A stretch of 64,000 nucleotides of DNA from Streptomyces solicavernae (GCF_029968095.1 NZ_JASCIR010000008.1:62001-126000); one strand, 5' to 3'; positions 10,173-18,690 are shown, counted from the stretch's first letter. The notes: generated from the letters alone by a model not told the origin. Program-made: numbers and translations.

Positions 10173-10307
10173 GGCGCGGTCGGTTCCGTACGTGCGCGGG
10201 GCGCGGTCGGTTCCGTACGTGCGCGGGGCGCGGTCGGTTCCGTACGTGCGCGGGGCGCGGTCGGTTCCGTACGTGCGCGGGGCGCGGTCGGCTCCGTACG
10301 TGCGCGG
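10173..10307. repeat. Five tandem copies of a 27-bp unit
   Basis: Five head-to-tail 27-bp units start at 10173, 10200, 10227, 10254 and 10281; the last has one T-to-C change. The core contains TTCCGTACGTGCGCGG with the CGTACG palindrome. There are no spacers, so it is not a CRISPR array. It lies between the nuclease stop (10315) and the start of the 560-residue gene (10097). Looser related GTGCGTGGG repeats fill 10113-10172. Confidence 0.9.
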
Positions 10308-10314
10308 GGTGTGG

Positions 10315-11490
10315 TCAGCACGTGACTCCCTTCAGTGCCTGGCTGCGCAGCGCCGCCGCCCTGCGGAGGGCCGCGACCGCCGGGTCGTCCGCGTCTCCCG
10401 CCTCGCCGCGCGCGGCCGCGAGGACCTGCCCGACCGTGGTGAGCGCGCCGAGCTCGCCGCGCACCGAACGGCCGAGCGTGGTCACCTCGCCCTCGCCGCG
10501 GGAGCGGTCCCGGCAGTGGAAGGCCAGCTCGCAGGCGGCCAGGCACTCCGGCGCGTACGCCGCGGGCACCGACTCGACCGCGCGGCCGAGCTCGTCCGGG
10601 GGGCGTTCCACGTCGAACGTCGTGCCCTCGGGCAGGGCCGCCGCGATGTCCTCGATCCGGGTCAGGCGGCCCAACTGGCGGCGGGTCACGGAGAGTTGCT
10701 TGCGGACGTCCACGGCGGCGGCGGTCGGCTGGTTGGAGAAGTCCTTCGGGCAGACGAGCAGGACCTGGTGGCCGACCCGGGGAGCCGGGTCGAGGCGGGC
10801 GGCGACCTGCTCAAGCGCCAGCGCGTACACCGCGGCCTGGCGGGCGGCGGAGCCTGCCTTTCCGGGGTCCGTCGAACCGTCGATCATCGGGAAGGACTTG
10901 ATCTCCACGACCGTCCAGCGGCCGTCGGGATGCACCACCACCGCGTCCGGCTCCAGGAACGCGGGCGAGCCGGCGACGTCAAGCGCCAGCATGGGGTGGT
11001 CGAGCAGCGTCCACGCGCGCGTGGCGGACGCCTCGCGCAGGGCGAGGGCCGTGCGGGCGGAACGGCCCGCGGGCCCGGCCGCGGTGAGGTCCGGGGTGTG
11101 CGCCTCGGCCGCCTCATCGCCGCCGCCCAGGTGGGCCCGGACCAGGCGGAGCAGCTCCGCGCCGCCGTCGGCCTTCACCTTCGCCTCGAAGGCGTTGCCC
11201 CGCACGAGCGCGAACTGGGACTGGCCGAAGCCGGAGGGCGAGCCGAGCGCCTGGGCGAGCGCCGCCTTGTCCACCCCCGCGCCGTCGAGCAGGGCGCGGC
11301 GGCGGCAGCCGGGGTTGGCGGCGAGGGCGGCCAGGGCGCGCGCGTCCAGGGCCTTGGCGGGGACCGCCGGGCCGCGCAGCTCGGCGAGCCGCTGCCGCAG
11401 CGCAGGCCGGGCCGTCCGGGCCTCCTGCGCCGCCTTGTCCGTCGGCGGTACCGCTGCCTCCGGTACCGCGCTGTTGGGGAATTCGCTCAC
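10315..11490 (-). CDS. RecB/Cas4-type PD-(D/E)XK nuclease with predicted Fe-S cluster
   Basis: A 391-residue protein from the GTG at 11490; a TTG at 11520 is the only longer option, and neither has a strong ribosome site. RecB-family nuclease motifs are visible in order: GNAFEAK (about 98-104), EPDAVVV with Asp182, VVEIKSF with Glu196-Lys198, and Q218-AAV-Y222 (QxxxY). Four cysteines are spaced like the Fe-S clusters of Cas4, AddB and Dna2: C62 before the nuclease core and C316-x3-C320-x5-C326 after it. It heads a minus-strand operon with the 560-residue protein and the SF1 helicase. Predicted activity: DNA end-processing exo/endonuclease. Confidence 0.85.
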   Translation of the reverse strand: MSEFPNSAVPEAAVPPTDKAAQEARTARPALRQRLAELRGPAVPAKALDARALAALAANPGCRRRALLDGAGVDKAALAQALGSPSGFGQSQFALVRGNAFEAKVKADGGAELLRLVRAHLGGGDEAAEAHTPDLTAAGPAGRSARTALALREASATRAWTLLDHPMLALDVAGSPAFLEPDAVVVHPDGRWTVVEIKSFPMIDGSTDPGKAGSAARQAAVYALALEQVAARLDPAPRVGHQVLLVCPKDFSNQPTAAAVDVRKQLSVTRRQLGRLTRIEDIAAALPEGTTFDVERPPDELGRAVESVPAAYAPECLAACELAFHCRDRSRGEGEVTTLGRSVRGELGALTTVGQVLAAARGEAGDADDPAVAALRRAAALRSQALKGVTC

Positions 11491-11520
11491 CTGCCGAAGT
11501 CTCGCACCCGGGACTGACAA

Positions 11521-11700
11521 CGGGGGGCCGTATGCGGGACGGAGGCCGTACGGGGGCCGGGCGAAGGCCGTACGGGGGCCGTACGGAGGCCGGGAGGATG
11601 CGCTGGGCGGAGGCGGGGCTGCCGGGGCTTGCGGACGGTCGCGGGCCTGTTCACGGGCCTGTTCGCGGGCCTGTTCGCGGGTCCGTTCGAGGTGGGCGGC
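11521..11700. repeat. Short tandem repeats in divergent spacer
   Basis: The 297-bp region between the nuclease gene and the histidine phosphatase gene carries several copies of CGTACGGGGGCC-like units (11528-11600) and four copies of GCGGGCCTGTTC (11639-11690). No gene or clear promoter could be assigned in it. Confidence 0.6.
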
Positions 11701-11787
11701 GCAGGTGCGCGATGATGGACGGGGCCGGGCGACCTGTCAGGAAACGTCCCCGCCCGTGTCCGTACGCCGAACCTTGGAGAACCCCTC

Positions 11788-12384
11788 ATGGCCCCGCGCA
11801 TCCTGCTGGCCCGCCACGGGCAGACCGAGTGGTCGCTGACCGGGAAGCACACCGGCAGGACGGACATCCCGTTGCTCGACGAGGGCAGGCGCGGCGCCAA
11901 GCTGCTCGGCGAGCGGCTGCACCGCGCGCCCTGGAACGGCCTGCCCGACGTCGAGGTGCGCACGAGCCCGCTCGTCCGCGCGCGCGAGACCTGCGACATC
12001 GCGGGCTTCGGCGACCGCGCGCGGGAGTGGGACACGCTCATGGAGTTCGACTACGGCGCGTACGAGGGCATGACCCCCGCCGAGATCCACGCGGTCCGGC
12101 CCGGCTGGCTGCTCTGGCGCGACGGCGTCCCGGTGGGGGAGAGCCTCGCCGAGGTGTCGGCGCGCGCCGACGAGGTCGTGGACTGGGCCCGGTCCGCCGA
12201 CCGCGACGTGCTCGTCTTCGCGCACGGTCACATCCTGCGCACCATCGGCGCCCGCTGGCTGGGCCTCCCCATCGGCTTCGGCGCCCGTATCCGCCTCAAC
12301 CCGACGTCCCTGTCGGTTCTGGGGTGGGCGTACGGGGAGCCGGCGATCGAGGCGTGGAACGAGACGGGGCACCTGGAGGGCTAG
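11788..12384 (+). CDS. Histidine phosphatase family protein (phosphoglycerate mutase-like)
   Basis: A 198-residue protein with the phosphohistidine motif LARHGQTEW at residues 7-15 (RHG), [13 protein letters not shown] around 55-67, and the second catalytic histidine in [10 protein letters not shown] near residue 147. The length fits a broad-specificity acid phosphatase of the cofactor-dependent PGM superfamily, and [12 protein letters not shown] is the usual substrate-loop signature. ATG at 11788 with GGAGA nine bases upstream. Cytoplasmic; substrate cannot be read from sequence. It stands alone, convergent with the XRE-TPR gene. Confidence 0.9.
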   Translation: MAPRILLARHGQTEWSLTGKHTGRTDIPLLDEGRRGAKLLGERLHRAPWNGLPDVEVRTSPLVRARETCDIAGFGDRAREWDTLMEFDYGAYEGMTPAEIHAVRPGWLLWRDGVPVGESLAEVSARADEVVDWARSADRDVLVFAHGHILRTIGARWLGLPIGFGARIRLNPTSLSVLGWAYGEPAIEAWNETGHLEG

Positions 12385-12390
12385 CTCGCA

Positions 12391-12420
12391 TATTCGGGAA
12401 GATTCGGGAAGATTCGGGAA
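12391..12420. repeat. Three tandem copies of a 10-bp unit
   Basis: ATTCGGGAAG is repeated three times head to tail between the convergent phosphatase and XRE-TPR genes. No stem-loop is formed. Confidence 0.8.
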
Positions 12421-12427
12421 GGGGCGA

Positions 12428-13915
12428 TCACGCCTGTCGCGGCACATGCGCGTGGCGGTCCAGGAAGGTCGCGACCGTGGGATTGCGGCGGTGCGGGAGC
12501 AGCACGCGCGCGGTGGTGGCCAGTATCGACTGGATCCGGGAGGACTGGACCTCGTCCAGAAGGTCGAGCACGCGGCTGCCCGCCTCCGCCGCCTCGTCCG
12601 GTCGCCCCGCGCGCGCCAGGTCGTCCGCCGCCTCCGCCGTGTACAGCGCGATGTTGCGCGTGAAGTGCGGGGTCTGCGTCGCGGCGACGTGGGCGGCGCG
12701 CTGGGCGTGCCGGGCGGCGCGGGCCCACTGGCCGAGCGCCGACCAGCACTGCGCCTCCAGGCCCTCCAGCTCGGCCTCGTGGTAGAAGCTCATCCACTCG
12801 GGGTCGCCGTCCGGATCGCCGCGGCCGAACAGCGCCTGCGCCCGCAGCAGCGCCTGCTCGCACCCCGCGCGGTCGCCGAGCAGCGCGTACGCCCCGGCCT
12901 CGCGCAGCGCGAGCAGGGACAGCAGCCGCGTCGAACCCCGCTCACGCGCGGAGCGCTGCGCCGCCTGCGCCGCCCGCACCGCCTCGCGCGGGCGGCCCGC
13001 GTCCCGCGCGAGGAACGACATGTTGCAGAAGGCGTGCGCCTCCAGGGCCGCGTCGCCCGCCATCCGGGCCGTCGCGAGCGCTTCCGCGTAGTGCGAGCGG
13101 GCGTCGTCGAAGCGGCCCGAGTCGTGCGCCAACCAGCCCACGGAGATGGCCAGTTCACCCGCCCCCGCGTGCAGCCGCTCCGACGTGGACCGGCGTGCGG
13201 TCCCCGCGTCGAGCAGCGCGAACGCGTTGCGCAGCGGCGCCGCCGCCCGCCGGTACAGGCCGTCGGCGCCGTGCCGGTCGTCGAGCAGCCGGATGCGGCG
13301 TACGGCCTCCTCCACCGCGTCGGCCTCGGTCTGGCCGACCCGGCGGGGCGCGGCGGCGGCCTCGGACTTGAGGGGGCCCGTGAGCCCCAGGGAGGCGGCG
13401 GCCACGGTGGCCGTGCTCCCGGTCATGAATGCGCGACGCAGCACGTCGCTCTCCTCGGTGCTCGGATGCTCTGCGTTCAGCCGGTCGTGCGGGTACGGGT
13501 CCGGCGGGTACCGGTCCGCAAGGCCGTACGGGTACGGGTCCGCGGGGTCGTACGGGTACGGGCCCGCGGGGTCGTACGGGTACGGGCCCGCGGGGTGTCC
13601 GGCGCCCGTGCCGGTCCTGACGCGCGCGGACCGGCCCCGTACCGACTCGCGCGGCGCGAACCCCAGGTCGGCCAGCGTCCGGCCCGGGAACAGGTGCAGG
13701 AACACCCGCTCGTACGCGTAGTTGGGGCAGCGGATCTCGCCTGCCTCGACCCGGCCGATGTAGCGCGCGTCGCACGCGACCCGCTCACCGATCTCCAGGC
13801 CGGCCCGGCGCACCGCGGCCGCGAACTCGCCCGGCGACAGCTGCCCGCGCAGCCGCCGGAAGGCGAGATTCGGCCGGGGAGACCCCGCTGACGATGTCAT
13901 CGGTGACGACGCCAT
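12428..13915 (-). CDS. XRE-family transcriptional regulator with TPR-like domain
   Basis: A 495-residue protein. The N-terminus (about 15-85) is a helix-turn-helix of the type ending in GRVEAGEIRCPNYAYERVFLHLFPGRTLADLGFAPR, seen in many Streptomyces regulators (quoted as a motif region, residues about 50-85). It is followed by a Pro/Tyr-rich PYPYDPAG repeat linker (about 105-140), a segment DVLRRAFMTGSTATVAAA that looks like a twin-arginine leader but is internal, and then tetratricopeptide-like helices with many Ala/Arg pairs. ATG at 13915 with GAGAGGG upstream. It is divergent from a 126-residue protein, which may be its partner or target. Likely signal-responsive; ligand unknown. Confidence 0.85.
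   Translation of the reverse strand: MASSPMTSSAGSPRPNLAFRRLRGQLSPGEFAAAVRRAGLEIGERVACDARYIGRVEAGEIRCPNYAYERVFLHLFPGRTLADLGFAPRESVRGRSARVRTGTGAGHPAGPYPYDPAGPYPYDPADPYPYGLADRYPPDPYPHDRLNAEHPSTEESDVLRRAFMTGSTATVAAASLGLTGPLKSEAAAAPRRVGQTEADAVEEAVRRIRLLDDRHGADGLYRRAAAPLRNAFALLDAGTARRSTSERLHAGAGELAISVGWLAHDSGRFDDARSHYAEALATARMAGDAALEAHAFCNMSFLARDAGRPREAVRAAQAAQRSARERGSTRLLSLLALREAGAYALLGDRAGCEQALLRAQALFGRGDPDGDPEWMSFYHEAELEGLEAQCWSALGQWARAARHAQRAAHVAATQTPHFTRNIALYTAEAADDLARAGRPDEAAEAGSRVLDLLDEVQSSRIQSILATTARVLLPHRRNPTVATFLDRHAHVPRQA
13523..13594. repeat. 24-bp in-frame coding repeats (PAGPYPYD)
   Basis: About three 24-bp units built around GTCGTACGGGTACGGG encode consecutive PAGPYPYD-type octapeptides in the linker of the XRE-TPR regulator. 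Length change in this tract would keep the frame. Confidence 0.8.
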
Positions 13916-14188
13916 TGGCCAAACCCTCTCGTGCGGTTCATGCCGGAGCGCGCGCCGATGCCGCCCCTGTGGGGGGCTCATCGGCCGACTCCGACGGGGC
14001 ACGAAAGTACCGGCTGTGACAGGACCGATACGCTGTGTTTGGCTACAAACCGGAAATCTCACGCCGGATCTGCCATGAACTGCCATCCGATGAGGCGGAG
14101 TTGCGCCGTAGCCGTTGACAGCGGGCCGCGTTGAACCATGCGGAGAAGGGGCTGCATCCGCGCCTTCGCGGACGAGGAGGTTTCCCTG

Positions 14189-14569
14189 GTGGAGGTGTAC
14201 GGGCCGTCGCAGGGGTACGGGCCGCCGCTCGGCTCGGAGTGCGACCTGGTGACCGTCCCCGCCCGGCAGGGCCTGGAGGCCGTCGACATTCTGCGGCGGG
14301 GTGCCGCGCCCGCCGTCGGCCCGGTCCTGCACGACCGCAGCTGCGACACCCTCGGCTTCCTCGTCCCGCCCGGCACCGCCGCCGCCTGGGACCTGCCGGG
14401 CAGCGCCTGTACGCAGACCTTCGGGCGGTTCGACCCCGCGCCGCCGGTCGCGGGGGCGGGCTGGCTCCTCGCGCCCGGCGACGGCGGTCCGGTCACCGAC
14501 CCGACGATGCTGCGGGCCGCGCTCGGCGAGGCGGCACGGCTCATCGAGGCGGCCGACAGCTGCCGTTGA
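14189..14569 (+). CDS. Hypothetical protein, 126 residues, divergent from XRE-TPR gene
   Basis: The GTG at 14189 is chosen because GAGGAGG lies eight bases upstream; an ATG at 14138 would add 17 residues without such a site. The product has two cysteines (in GSECDLV and DRSCDTLGFLVPPGT), a LLAPGDGGPVTDP loop and no signal peptide or membrane helix. The VLHDRSCDTLGFLVPPGT / WDLPGSAC region resembles small conserved Streptomyces proteins and the N-terminal part of PrimPol-like domains, but I cannot assign a function. Placement beside an XRE regulator is similar to actinobacterial regulator/partner pairs. Confidence 0.7.
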   Translation: MEVYGPSQGYGPPLGSECDLVTVPARQGLEAVDILRRGAAPAVGPVLHDRSCDTLGFLVPPGTAAAWDLPGSACTQTFGRFDPAPPVAGAGWLLAPGDGGPVTDPTMLRAALGEAARLIEAADSCR

Positions 14570-14590
14570 GGGGCACCCGGCCCCGCGCAC

Positions 14591-14732
14591 CCGCCCGCGC
14601 ACCCGGCCCCGCCTACCCGGCCCCGCGTACCCGCCCGCGCACCCGGCCCCGCCTACCCGGCCCCGCGTACCCGCCCGCGCACCCGGCCCCGCCTACCCGG
14701 CCCCGCGTACCCGCCCGCGCACCCGGCCCCGC
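14591..14732. repeat. Tandem 40-bp repeat, about 3.5 copies
   Basis: Perfect 40-bp units begin at 14591, 14631 and 14671, with a partial fourth from 14711. They are almost entirely C-rich on the plus strand (CCCGGCCCCGC motifs). It fills the gap between the 126-residue gene and the spermidine-synthase-like gene. Possible i-motif/G-quadruplex-forming DNA on opposite strands. Confidence 0.9.
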
Positions 14733-14781
14733 GTGCAGGGGGCGGCGGGCCGGAACCCGCGCGGGCGTCGATAATGGGCTG

Positions 14782-15633
14782 ATGGCCAGAAGGAAGCGCG
14801 ACGCGGAAGCCGTCGTCGAAGAAGTGGACGGCGGACTGGCCGAGCTCATCCCGGACCCGGACCGCACGCGCGCGTGGACGCTGCTCGTCGACGGCGCCCC
14901 GCAGTCCCACGTGGACCTCGACGACCCCGCCCACCTCGACTTCGCGTACCAGCGCAGGCTCGGCCACATCGTCGACCTGAGCGCCCCCGCCGGCAGGCCC
15001 GTGCGTGCCGTGCACCTCGGCGGCGGTGCCTTCACCCTCGCCCGGTACGTCGCGGCGACCCGGCCGCGCTCCACCCAGCAGGTCGTCGAGCGGGACGCCG
15101 CCCTCGTCCAACTGGTCCGCCGCGAGCTGCCGTTGGACCCGCAGGCGCGGGTGCGGGTGCGGTCCGTGGACGCCCGCGCGGGGCTCGCGAGGATTCCCGA
15201 CGGCTGGGCCGACCTGGTCGTCGCCGACGTCTTCAGCGCCGCGCGCACGCCCGCGCACCTGACGAGCGCCGAGTTCCTCACGGACGTACGCCGGGTCCTC
15301 GCGCCCGGCGGGCACTACGCCGCGAACCTGGCCGACGGGCCGCCGCTCGCGCATCTGCGCCGCCAGATCGCCACCGCGGCCGGGCTCTTCCCCGAGATGG
15401 CGCTCGCCGCCGATCCGGCTGTGCTGCGCGGGAAGCGGTTCGGGAACGCGGTGCTGCTCGCCTCGGACGGGCCGCTGCCCCTCGCCGAGCTGACCCGGAG
15501 GATCGCGGGGGATCCGCATCCGGGGCGGGTGTTGCACGGGGCGGCGCTGGTCGGCTTCACGGGTGGGGCGGCCGCGGTGACGGATGCCACGGCGTCGGCG
15601 TCCCCGGCTCCGCCGCCGGGGGTGTTCCGGTAG
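14782..15633 (+). CDS. Spermidine synthase-like methyltransferase-fold protein
   Basis: A 283-residue Rossmann-fold protein related to spermidine synthase/SpeE: AVHLGGGAFTLARYV (nucleotide-binding GGG loop, about 75-89), an acidic residue at the end of the next strand (QVVERD, about 100), RSVDARAGL and DLVVADVF (about 150) and LAPGGHYAANL. The N-terminus includes DGAPQSHVDLDDPAHLDFAYQRR, typical of actinobacterial members annotated as fused or orphan SpeE. No decarboxylase (SpeD) is nearby, so true aminopropyl transfer is uncertain. ATG at 14782; a second ATG ten bases upstream is out of frame. Confidence 0.85.
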   Translation: MARRKRDAEAVVEEVDGGLAELIPDPDRTRAWTLLVDGAPQSHVDLDDPAHLDFAYQRRLGHIVDLSAPAGRPVRAVHLGGGAFTLARYVAATRPRSTQQVVERDAALVQLVRRELPLDPQARVRVRSVDARAGLARIPDGWADLVVADVFSAARTPAHLTSAEFLTDVRRVLAPGGHYAANLADGPPLAHLRRQIATAAGLFPEMALAADPAVLRGKRFGNAVLLASDGPLPLAELTRRIAGDPHPGRVLHGAALVGFTGGAAAVTDATASASPAPPPGVFR

Positions 15634-15655
15634 CGGGTCGGTGACGGGGCACGGC

Positions 15656-16234
15656 TCAGCGCTCGTCCACCTGCACCCGCGGCGCGTGATCGTGCCACGT
15701 GCAGAACACCGACACCTCACGCCCGCCTTGCGTGAACGTGACGCGGATCCACCGCTCCTGCTTCCACACCTGCATCTGCCAGCCCGAGTCCGGTGTCGCC
15801 GAGACCAGTTCGGCGGAGGACCGGCCCATCTCGAACACGACCCGGCCGCCCGCGACCGTATAGCTCTTCACGTCCCCCGAAGGAGCCCCCTCGCCGGGGT
15901 CCGGGCTGTTCGCAGGCGCCGACGGCCGGTCCGGGGAACTGGAGCCGCCGCCCGAGGACGAGGACCCGCTGGACCCGCCGGACTCGCCCGACCCGCCGGA
16001 CCCGCTCCGCTCCGGTTCCGGTTCCGGCGTCGCACGCGGCCGGTGCGTGGACGAGGCCCGCGGACTCGCGCCCTGTGCCGGGGAGCCGTCCGAGCCGCCC
16101 GCAAGAGGCACCGCCCGCGGCCGGTCGTACGCCGTGCCCGACATCACCGTGTGCACACCCCACCAGGACAGCGTGACCGCCGCCCCAGTGGCGAGCGTCC
16201 ACGCCAGGCCGTGTACGAGTCCTCGTTGCCGCAT
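15656..16234 (-). CDS. Membrane-anchored or secreted protein with Ser/Gly linker
   Basis: A 192-residue protein from the ATG at 16234 (MRQRGLVHG). One hydrophobic segment (about 8-27, WTLATGAAVTLSWWGVHTVM) can act as a signal anchor, followed by a long Gly/Ser/Pro linker (45-105) and a C-terminal globular domain of about 85 residues with WQMQVWKQERWIRVTFTQGG and SVFCTWHDHAP. The architecture suggests an extracytoplasmic beta-rich domain tethered to the membrane. No catalytic motif recognised. It is divergent from the two-component system; the two could be functionally linked but nothing in the sequence proves it. Confidence 0.75.
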   Translation of the reverse strand: MRQRGLVHGLAWTLATGAAVTLSWWGVHTVMSGTAYDRPRAVPLAGGSDGSPAQGASPRASSTHRPRATPEPEPERSGSGGSGESGGSSGSSSSGGGSSSPDRPSAPANSPDPGEGAPSGDVKSYTVAGGRVVFEMGRSSAELVSATPDSGWQMQVWKQERWIRVTFTQGGREVSVFCTWHDHAPRVQVDER

Positions 16235-16323
16235 CGCGGGCCATCCTGCCCCATGCGCCGCGGCCCTGTCCCGGGCCCTTCGTCCCGTGACCGCCGTCCC
16301 CCGTATGGCGTACGGTGCCGCCC

Positions 16324-17040
16324 ATGGCAAGTGTGCTCGTCGTCGAGGACGACCAGTTCGTGCGCTCCGCCCTCATCCGGCACCTGACCGATGCCTCCCA
16401 CACCGTACGGAGCGTCGGCACGGCCCTTGAGGCGCTGCGCGAGGTCGCCCATATCCGCTTTGACGTGGTGATCCTCGACCTCGGTCTGCCCGATCTCGAC
16501 GGCTCCGAGGCGCTGAAGATGCTCCGCGGCATCACCGACGTACCCGTGATCATCGCCACCGCCCGGGACGACGAGACCGAGATCGTCCGGCTCCTCAACG
16601 ACGGCGCCGACGACTACCTCACCAAGCCGTTCTCCGTCGAGCACCTCTCCGCCCGGATGGCGGCCGTGCTGCGCCGCGCCGGTTCCGGGAGCGGCGGTGC
16701 CGAGGCCGCGCTCTCGCGGGTGCTCCGGGTCGGCGGGCTCGCCATCGACCCGCTGCGCCGCCAGGCCGAACTCGACGGCGCCCCGCTCGACCTCACCCGC
16801 CGCGAGTTCGACCTGCTCACCTTCCTCGCGGGCCGGCCCGGAGTCGTCGTACCCCGCAAGGAACTCCTCGCCGAGGTCTGGCAGCAGTCGTACGGGGACG
16901 ACCAGACGATCGACGTCCATCTGTCGTGGCTGCGGCGGAAGTTGGGGGAGACGGCGGCGCGGCCGCGCTATCTGCACACGCTGCGCGGCGTCGGCGTCAA
17001 GCTGGAGCCCCCGCAGGCCGGGCTGGGGCCTCCGCAGTGA
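16324..17040 (+). CDS. OmpR/PhoB-type response regulator
   Basis: A 238-residue protein. Receiver domain (1-115) with acidic pocket VVEDD (6-10), phosphoacceptor Asp52 in VVILDLGLPD, and Lys in DYLTKPF (about 100); winged-helix DNA-binding domain (about 135-225) with LTRREFDLLTFLAGRPG and the recognition-helix region DQTIDVHLSWLRRKLG. ATG at 16324. Its stop overlaps the sensor kinase start (GTGA), so the two are cotranscribed and probably made in fixed ratio. Confidence 0.95.
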   Translation: MASVLVVEDDQFVRSALIRHLTDASHTVRSVGTALEALREVAHIRFDVVILDLGLPDLDGSEALKMLRGITDVPVIIATARDDETEIVRLLNDGADDYLTKPFSVEHLSARMAAVLRRAGSGSGGAEAALSRVLRVGGLAIDPLRRQAELDGAPLDLTRREFDLLTFLAGRPGVVVPRKELLAEVWQQSYGDDQTIDVHLSWLRRKLGETAARPRYLHTLRGVGVKLEPPQAGLGPPQ

Positions 17041-18431
17041 GATGGGCCCTGGTCAAGGTGTGTCTGGCCGTGACCACGATGGTCGTCGTCGCCTTCGCGG
17101 TGCCGCTCGGCCTGGTGATCCGGGAGATGGCCGCCGACCGGGCCTACTCCAACGCCGAACGCCAGGCCGCCGCCATCGGCCCCACCCTCTCCATCACCAC
17201 CGACCGCGACCAGCTCACCCGCGCCGTCGCCTCCACCCAGGCGGGCGCCGACGGGCGGATGGCCGTGCACATTCCGGCCGTCGGCGACGATCCGGCCCTT
17301 GAAGTCGGCCGGCGCCGGGCCGCCCAGGCCGACCTGGACCGCACCCGGGAGATCGCAAGACCGTCCATCACGGCCGCCCCCGACGGCACCGCCCTGCTCC
17401 AGCCCACCGCGCTCGGCTCCGGCGATATCGCGATCGTCGAGGTCTTCGTGCCCGAGGGCGAGTTGAGCAACGGCGTCACCACGGCCTGGCTGGTGCTCGC
17501 GGGCGTCGGCATCGCGCTGATCATCGGCTCGGTGGCGGTCGCGGACCGGCTCGGCGTACGGCTCATCCAGCCCGCCGAGCGGCTCGCGGGCGCCGCGCGC
17601 GACCTCGGCGAGGGCAAGCTCACCGCGCGCGTGCCCGAGGACGGGCCGACCGAGCTGAAGCAGGCCGCGGTCGCCTTCAACTCCATGGCCGACCAGGTCG
17701 TCCAACTCCTCGCCAACGAAAGGGAGTTGGCCGCGGACCTGTCGCACCGCCTGCGCACCCCGCTGACCGTGCTCCGGCTCAACGCGGCCTCCCTCGGCGA
17801 GGGGCCGGCCGCCGACCAGACGCGGGCGGCCGTCGAGCAGCTGGAGTCCGAGGTCGACACGATCATCCGCACCGCGCGCGAGGCCAAGCCCGCCCCCGCG
17901 GCCGGCAAGTCCGGCGCGGGCTGCGACGCCGCCGAGGTGATCCGGGAACGGATGGCGTTCTGGTCGGCGCTCGCCGAGGACGAGGCGCGCAAGGTGCGGG
18001 TCGCGGGCGTCGACGCCCCCGTGCACGTGCCGGTGGCCCGCCCCGACCTGACCGCCGCCCTGGACGCGCTGCTCGGCAACGTCTTCCGGCACACGCCCGA
18101 GGGCACCGGCTTCGCGGTCGACGTGCACCGGGCCGAGGACGCGGTGATCGTGCTGGTCTCCGACGCGGGCCCCGGCATCCCCGACCCCGAGGCCGCGCTC
18201 GCCCGCGGCAGCGGCCGGGGCGGCACCGTCGGCTCGACCGGCCTCGGCCTCGACATCGTCCGGCAGCTGGCCGAGTCGACCGGCGGCGACGTCCGCGTCG
18301 GCAGCTCCGTGCTCGGCGGTGCGGAGATCCGCGTCTGGCTGCAACGCGACGCCCGCCGTCCGGCCGCGGGGCGGCGCGGGCACCGGGGGACGGTCCGGCG
18401 CCGGAGACGGGCGGCGTCCGCGTCGGCGTAG
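17037..18431 (+). CDS. Sensor histidine kinase
   Basis: A 464-residue membrane kinase: TM1 (about 8-28), extracytoplasmic sensing region (30-145), TM2 (about 148-168), HAMP (170-222), dimerization domain with the phosphorylatable His237 in ADLSHRLRTPLT, then the ATP-binding domain with N-box NVFRHTPEG, G1 DAGPGIP and G2 GSTGLGLDIV. The C-terminal tail is Arg-rich. GTG start at 17037 overlaps the response-regulator stop. The signal is unknown; the sensing region has no recognised fold. A strong stem-loop follows at 18479-18514. Confidence 0.95.
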   Translation: MRWALVKVCLAVTTMVVVAFAVPLGLVIREMAADRAYSNAERQAAAIGPTLSITTDRDQLTRAVASTQAGADGRMAVHIPAVGDDPALEVGRRRAAQADLDRTREIARPSITAAPDGTALLQPTALGSGDIAIVEVFVPEGELSNGVTTAWLVLAGVGIALIIGSVAVADRLGVRLIQPAERLAGAARDLGEGKLTARVPEDGPTELKQAAVAFNSMADQVVQLLANERELAADLSHRLRTPLTVLRLNAASLGEGPAADQTRAAVEQLESEVDTIIRTAREAKPAPAAGKSGAGCDAAEVIRERMAFWSALAEDEARKVRVAGVDAPVHVPVARPDLTAALDALLGNVFRHTPEGTGFAVDVHRAEDAVIVLVSDAGPGIPDPEAALARGSGRGGTVGSTGLGLDIVRQLAESTGGDVRVGSSVLGGAEIRVWLQRDARRPAAGRRGHRGTVRRRRRAASASA

Positions 18432-18478
18432 GCGGCTTCAGCTCGATTCCCGTGATGTTCCCAAGGGCGGGGACACGA

Positions 18479-18514
18479 CGAAGGCCCGACCTGTTTTCGC
18501 AGGTCGGGCCTTCG
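18479..18514. terminator. Strong stem-loop terminator
   Basis: CGAAGGCCCGACCTG and CAGGTCGGGCCTTCG form a 15-bp perfect stem around a TTTTCG loop. It separates the two-component operon (plus) from tRNA-His (minus) and can end transcripts from both sides. Confidence 0.85.
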
Positions 18515-18522
18515 TACCCGAG

Positions 18523-18596
18523 GGTGAGTGACGGGACTTGAACCCGCGGCCACCTGGACCACAACCAGGTGCTCTACCAACTGAGCTACACCCACC
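18523..18596 (-). tRNA. tRNA-His (anticodon GTG)
   Basis: Cloverleaf with acceptor GTGGGTG/CACTCAC, anticodon loop TTGTGGT giving GTG, and T-loop TTCAAGT. The extra 5' G (G-1, at 18596) opposite discriminator C (18523) is the usual tRNA-His identity element and supports the call. Confidence 0.95.
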
Positions 18597-18690
18597 ATGA
18601 CCGGTCGTTTTTCCGACCGGCCGAGAAAAAGTGTACAGGGTCCGAAGGGGTGCTCGCGCCCGCCTTTTCCTCGGCCGGTGACCGGGGCGG

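Noticed and set aside
10173..10307. Possible CRISPR array
   Set aside because: Units are contiguous with no spacers and no cas genes are adjacent; it is a simple tandem repeat.
6604..11517. A 1637-codon open frame on the plus strand across the nuclease-helicase operon
   Set aside because: Composition is Arg/Ala/Gly/Ser-rich shadow coding typical of high-GC DNA; the minus strand carries three proteins with clear motifs.
14138..14188. ATG at 14138 as start of the 126-residue protein
   Set aside because: GTG at 14189 has GAGGAGG at proper distance; the upstream ATG has none.
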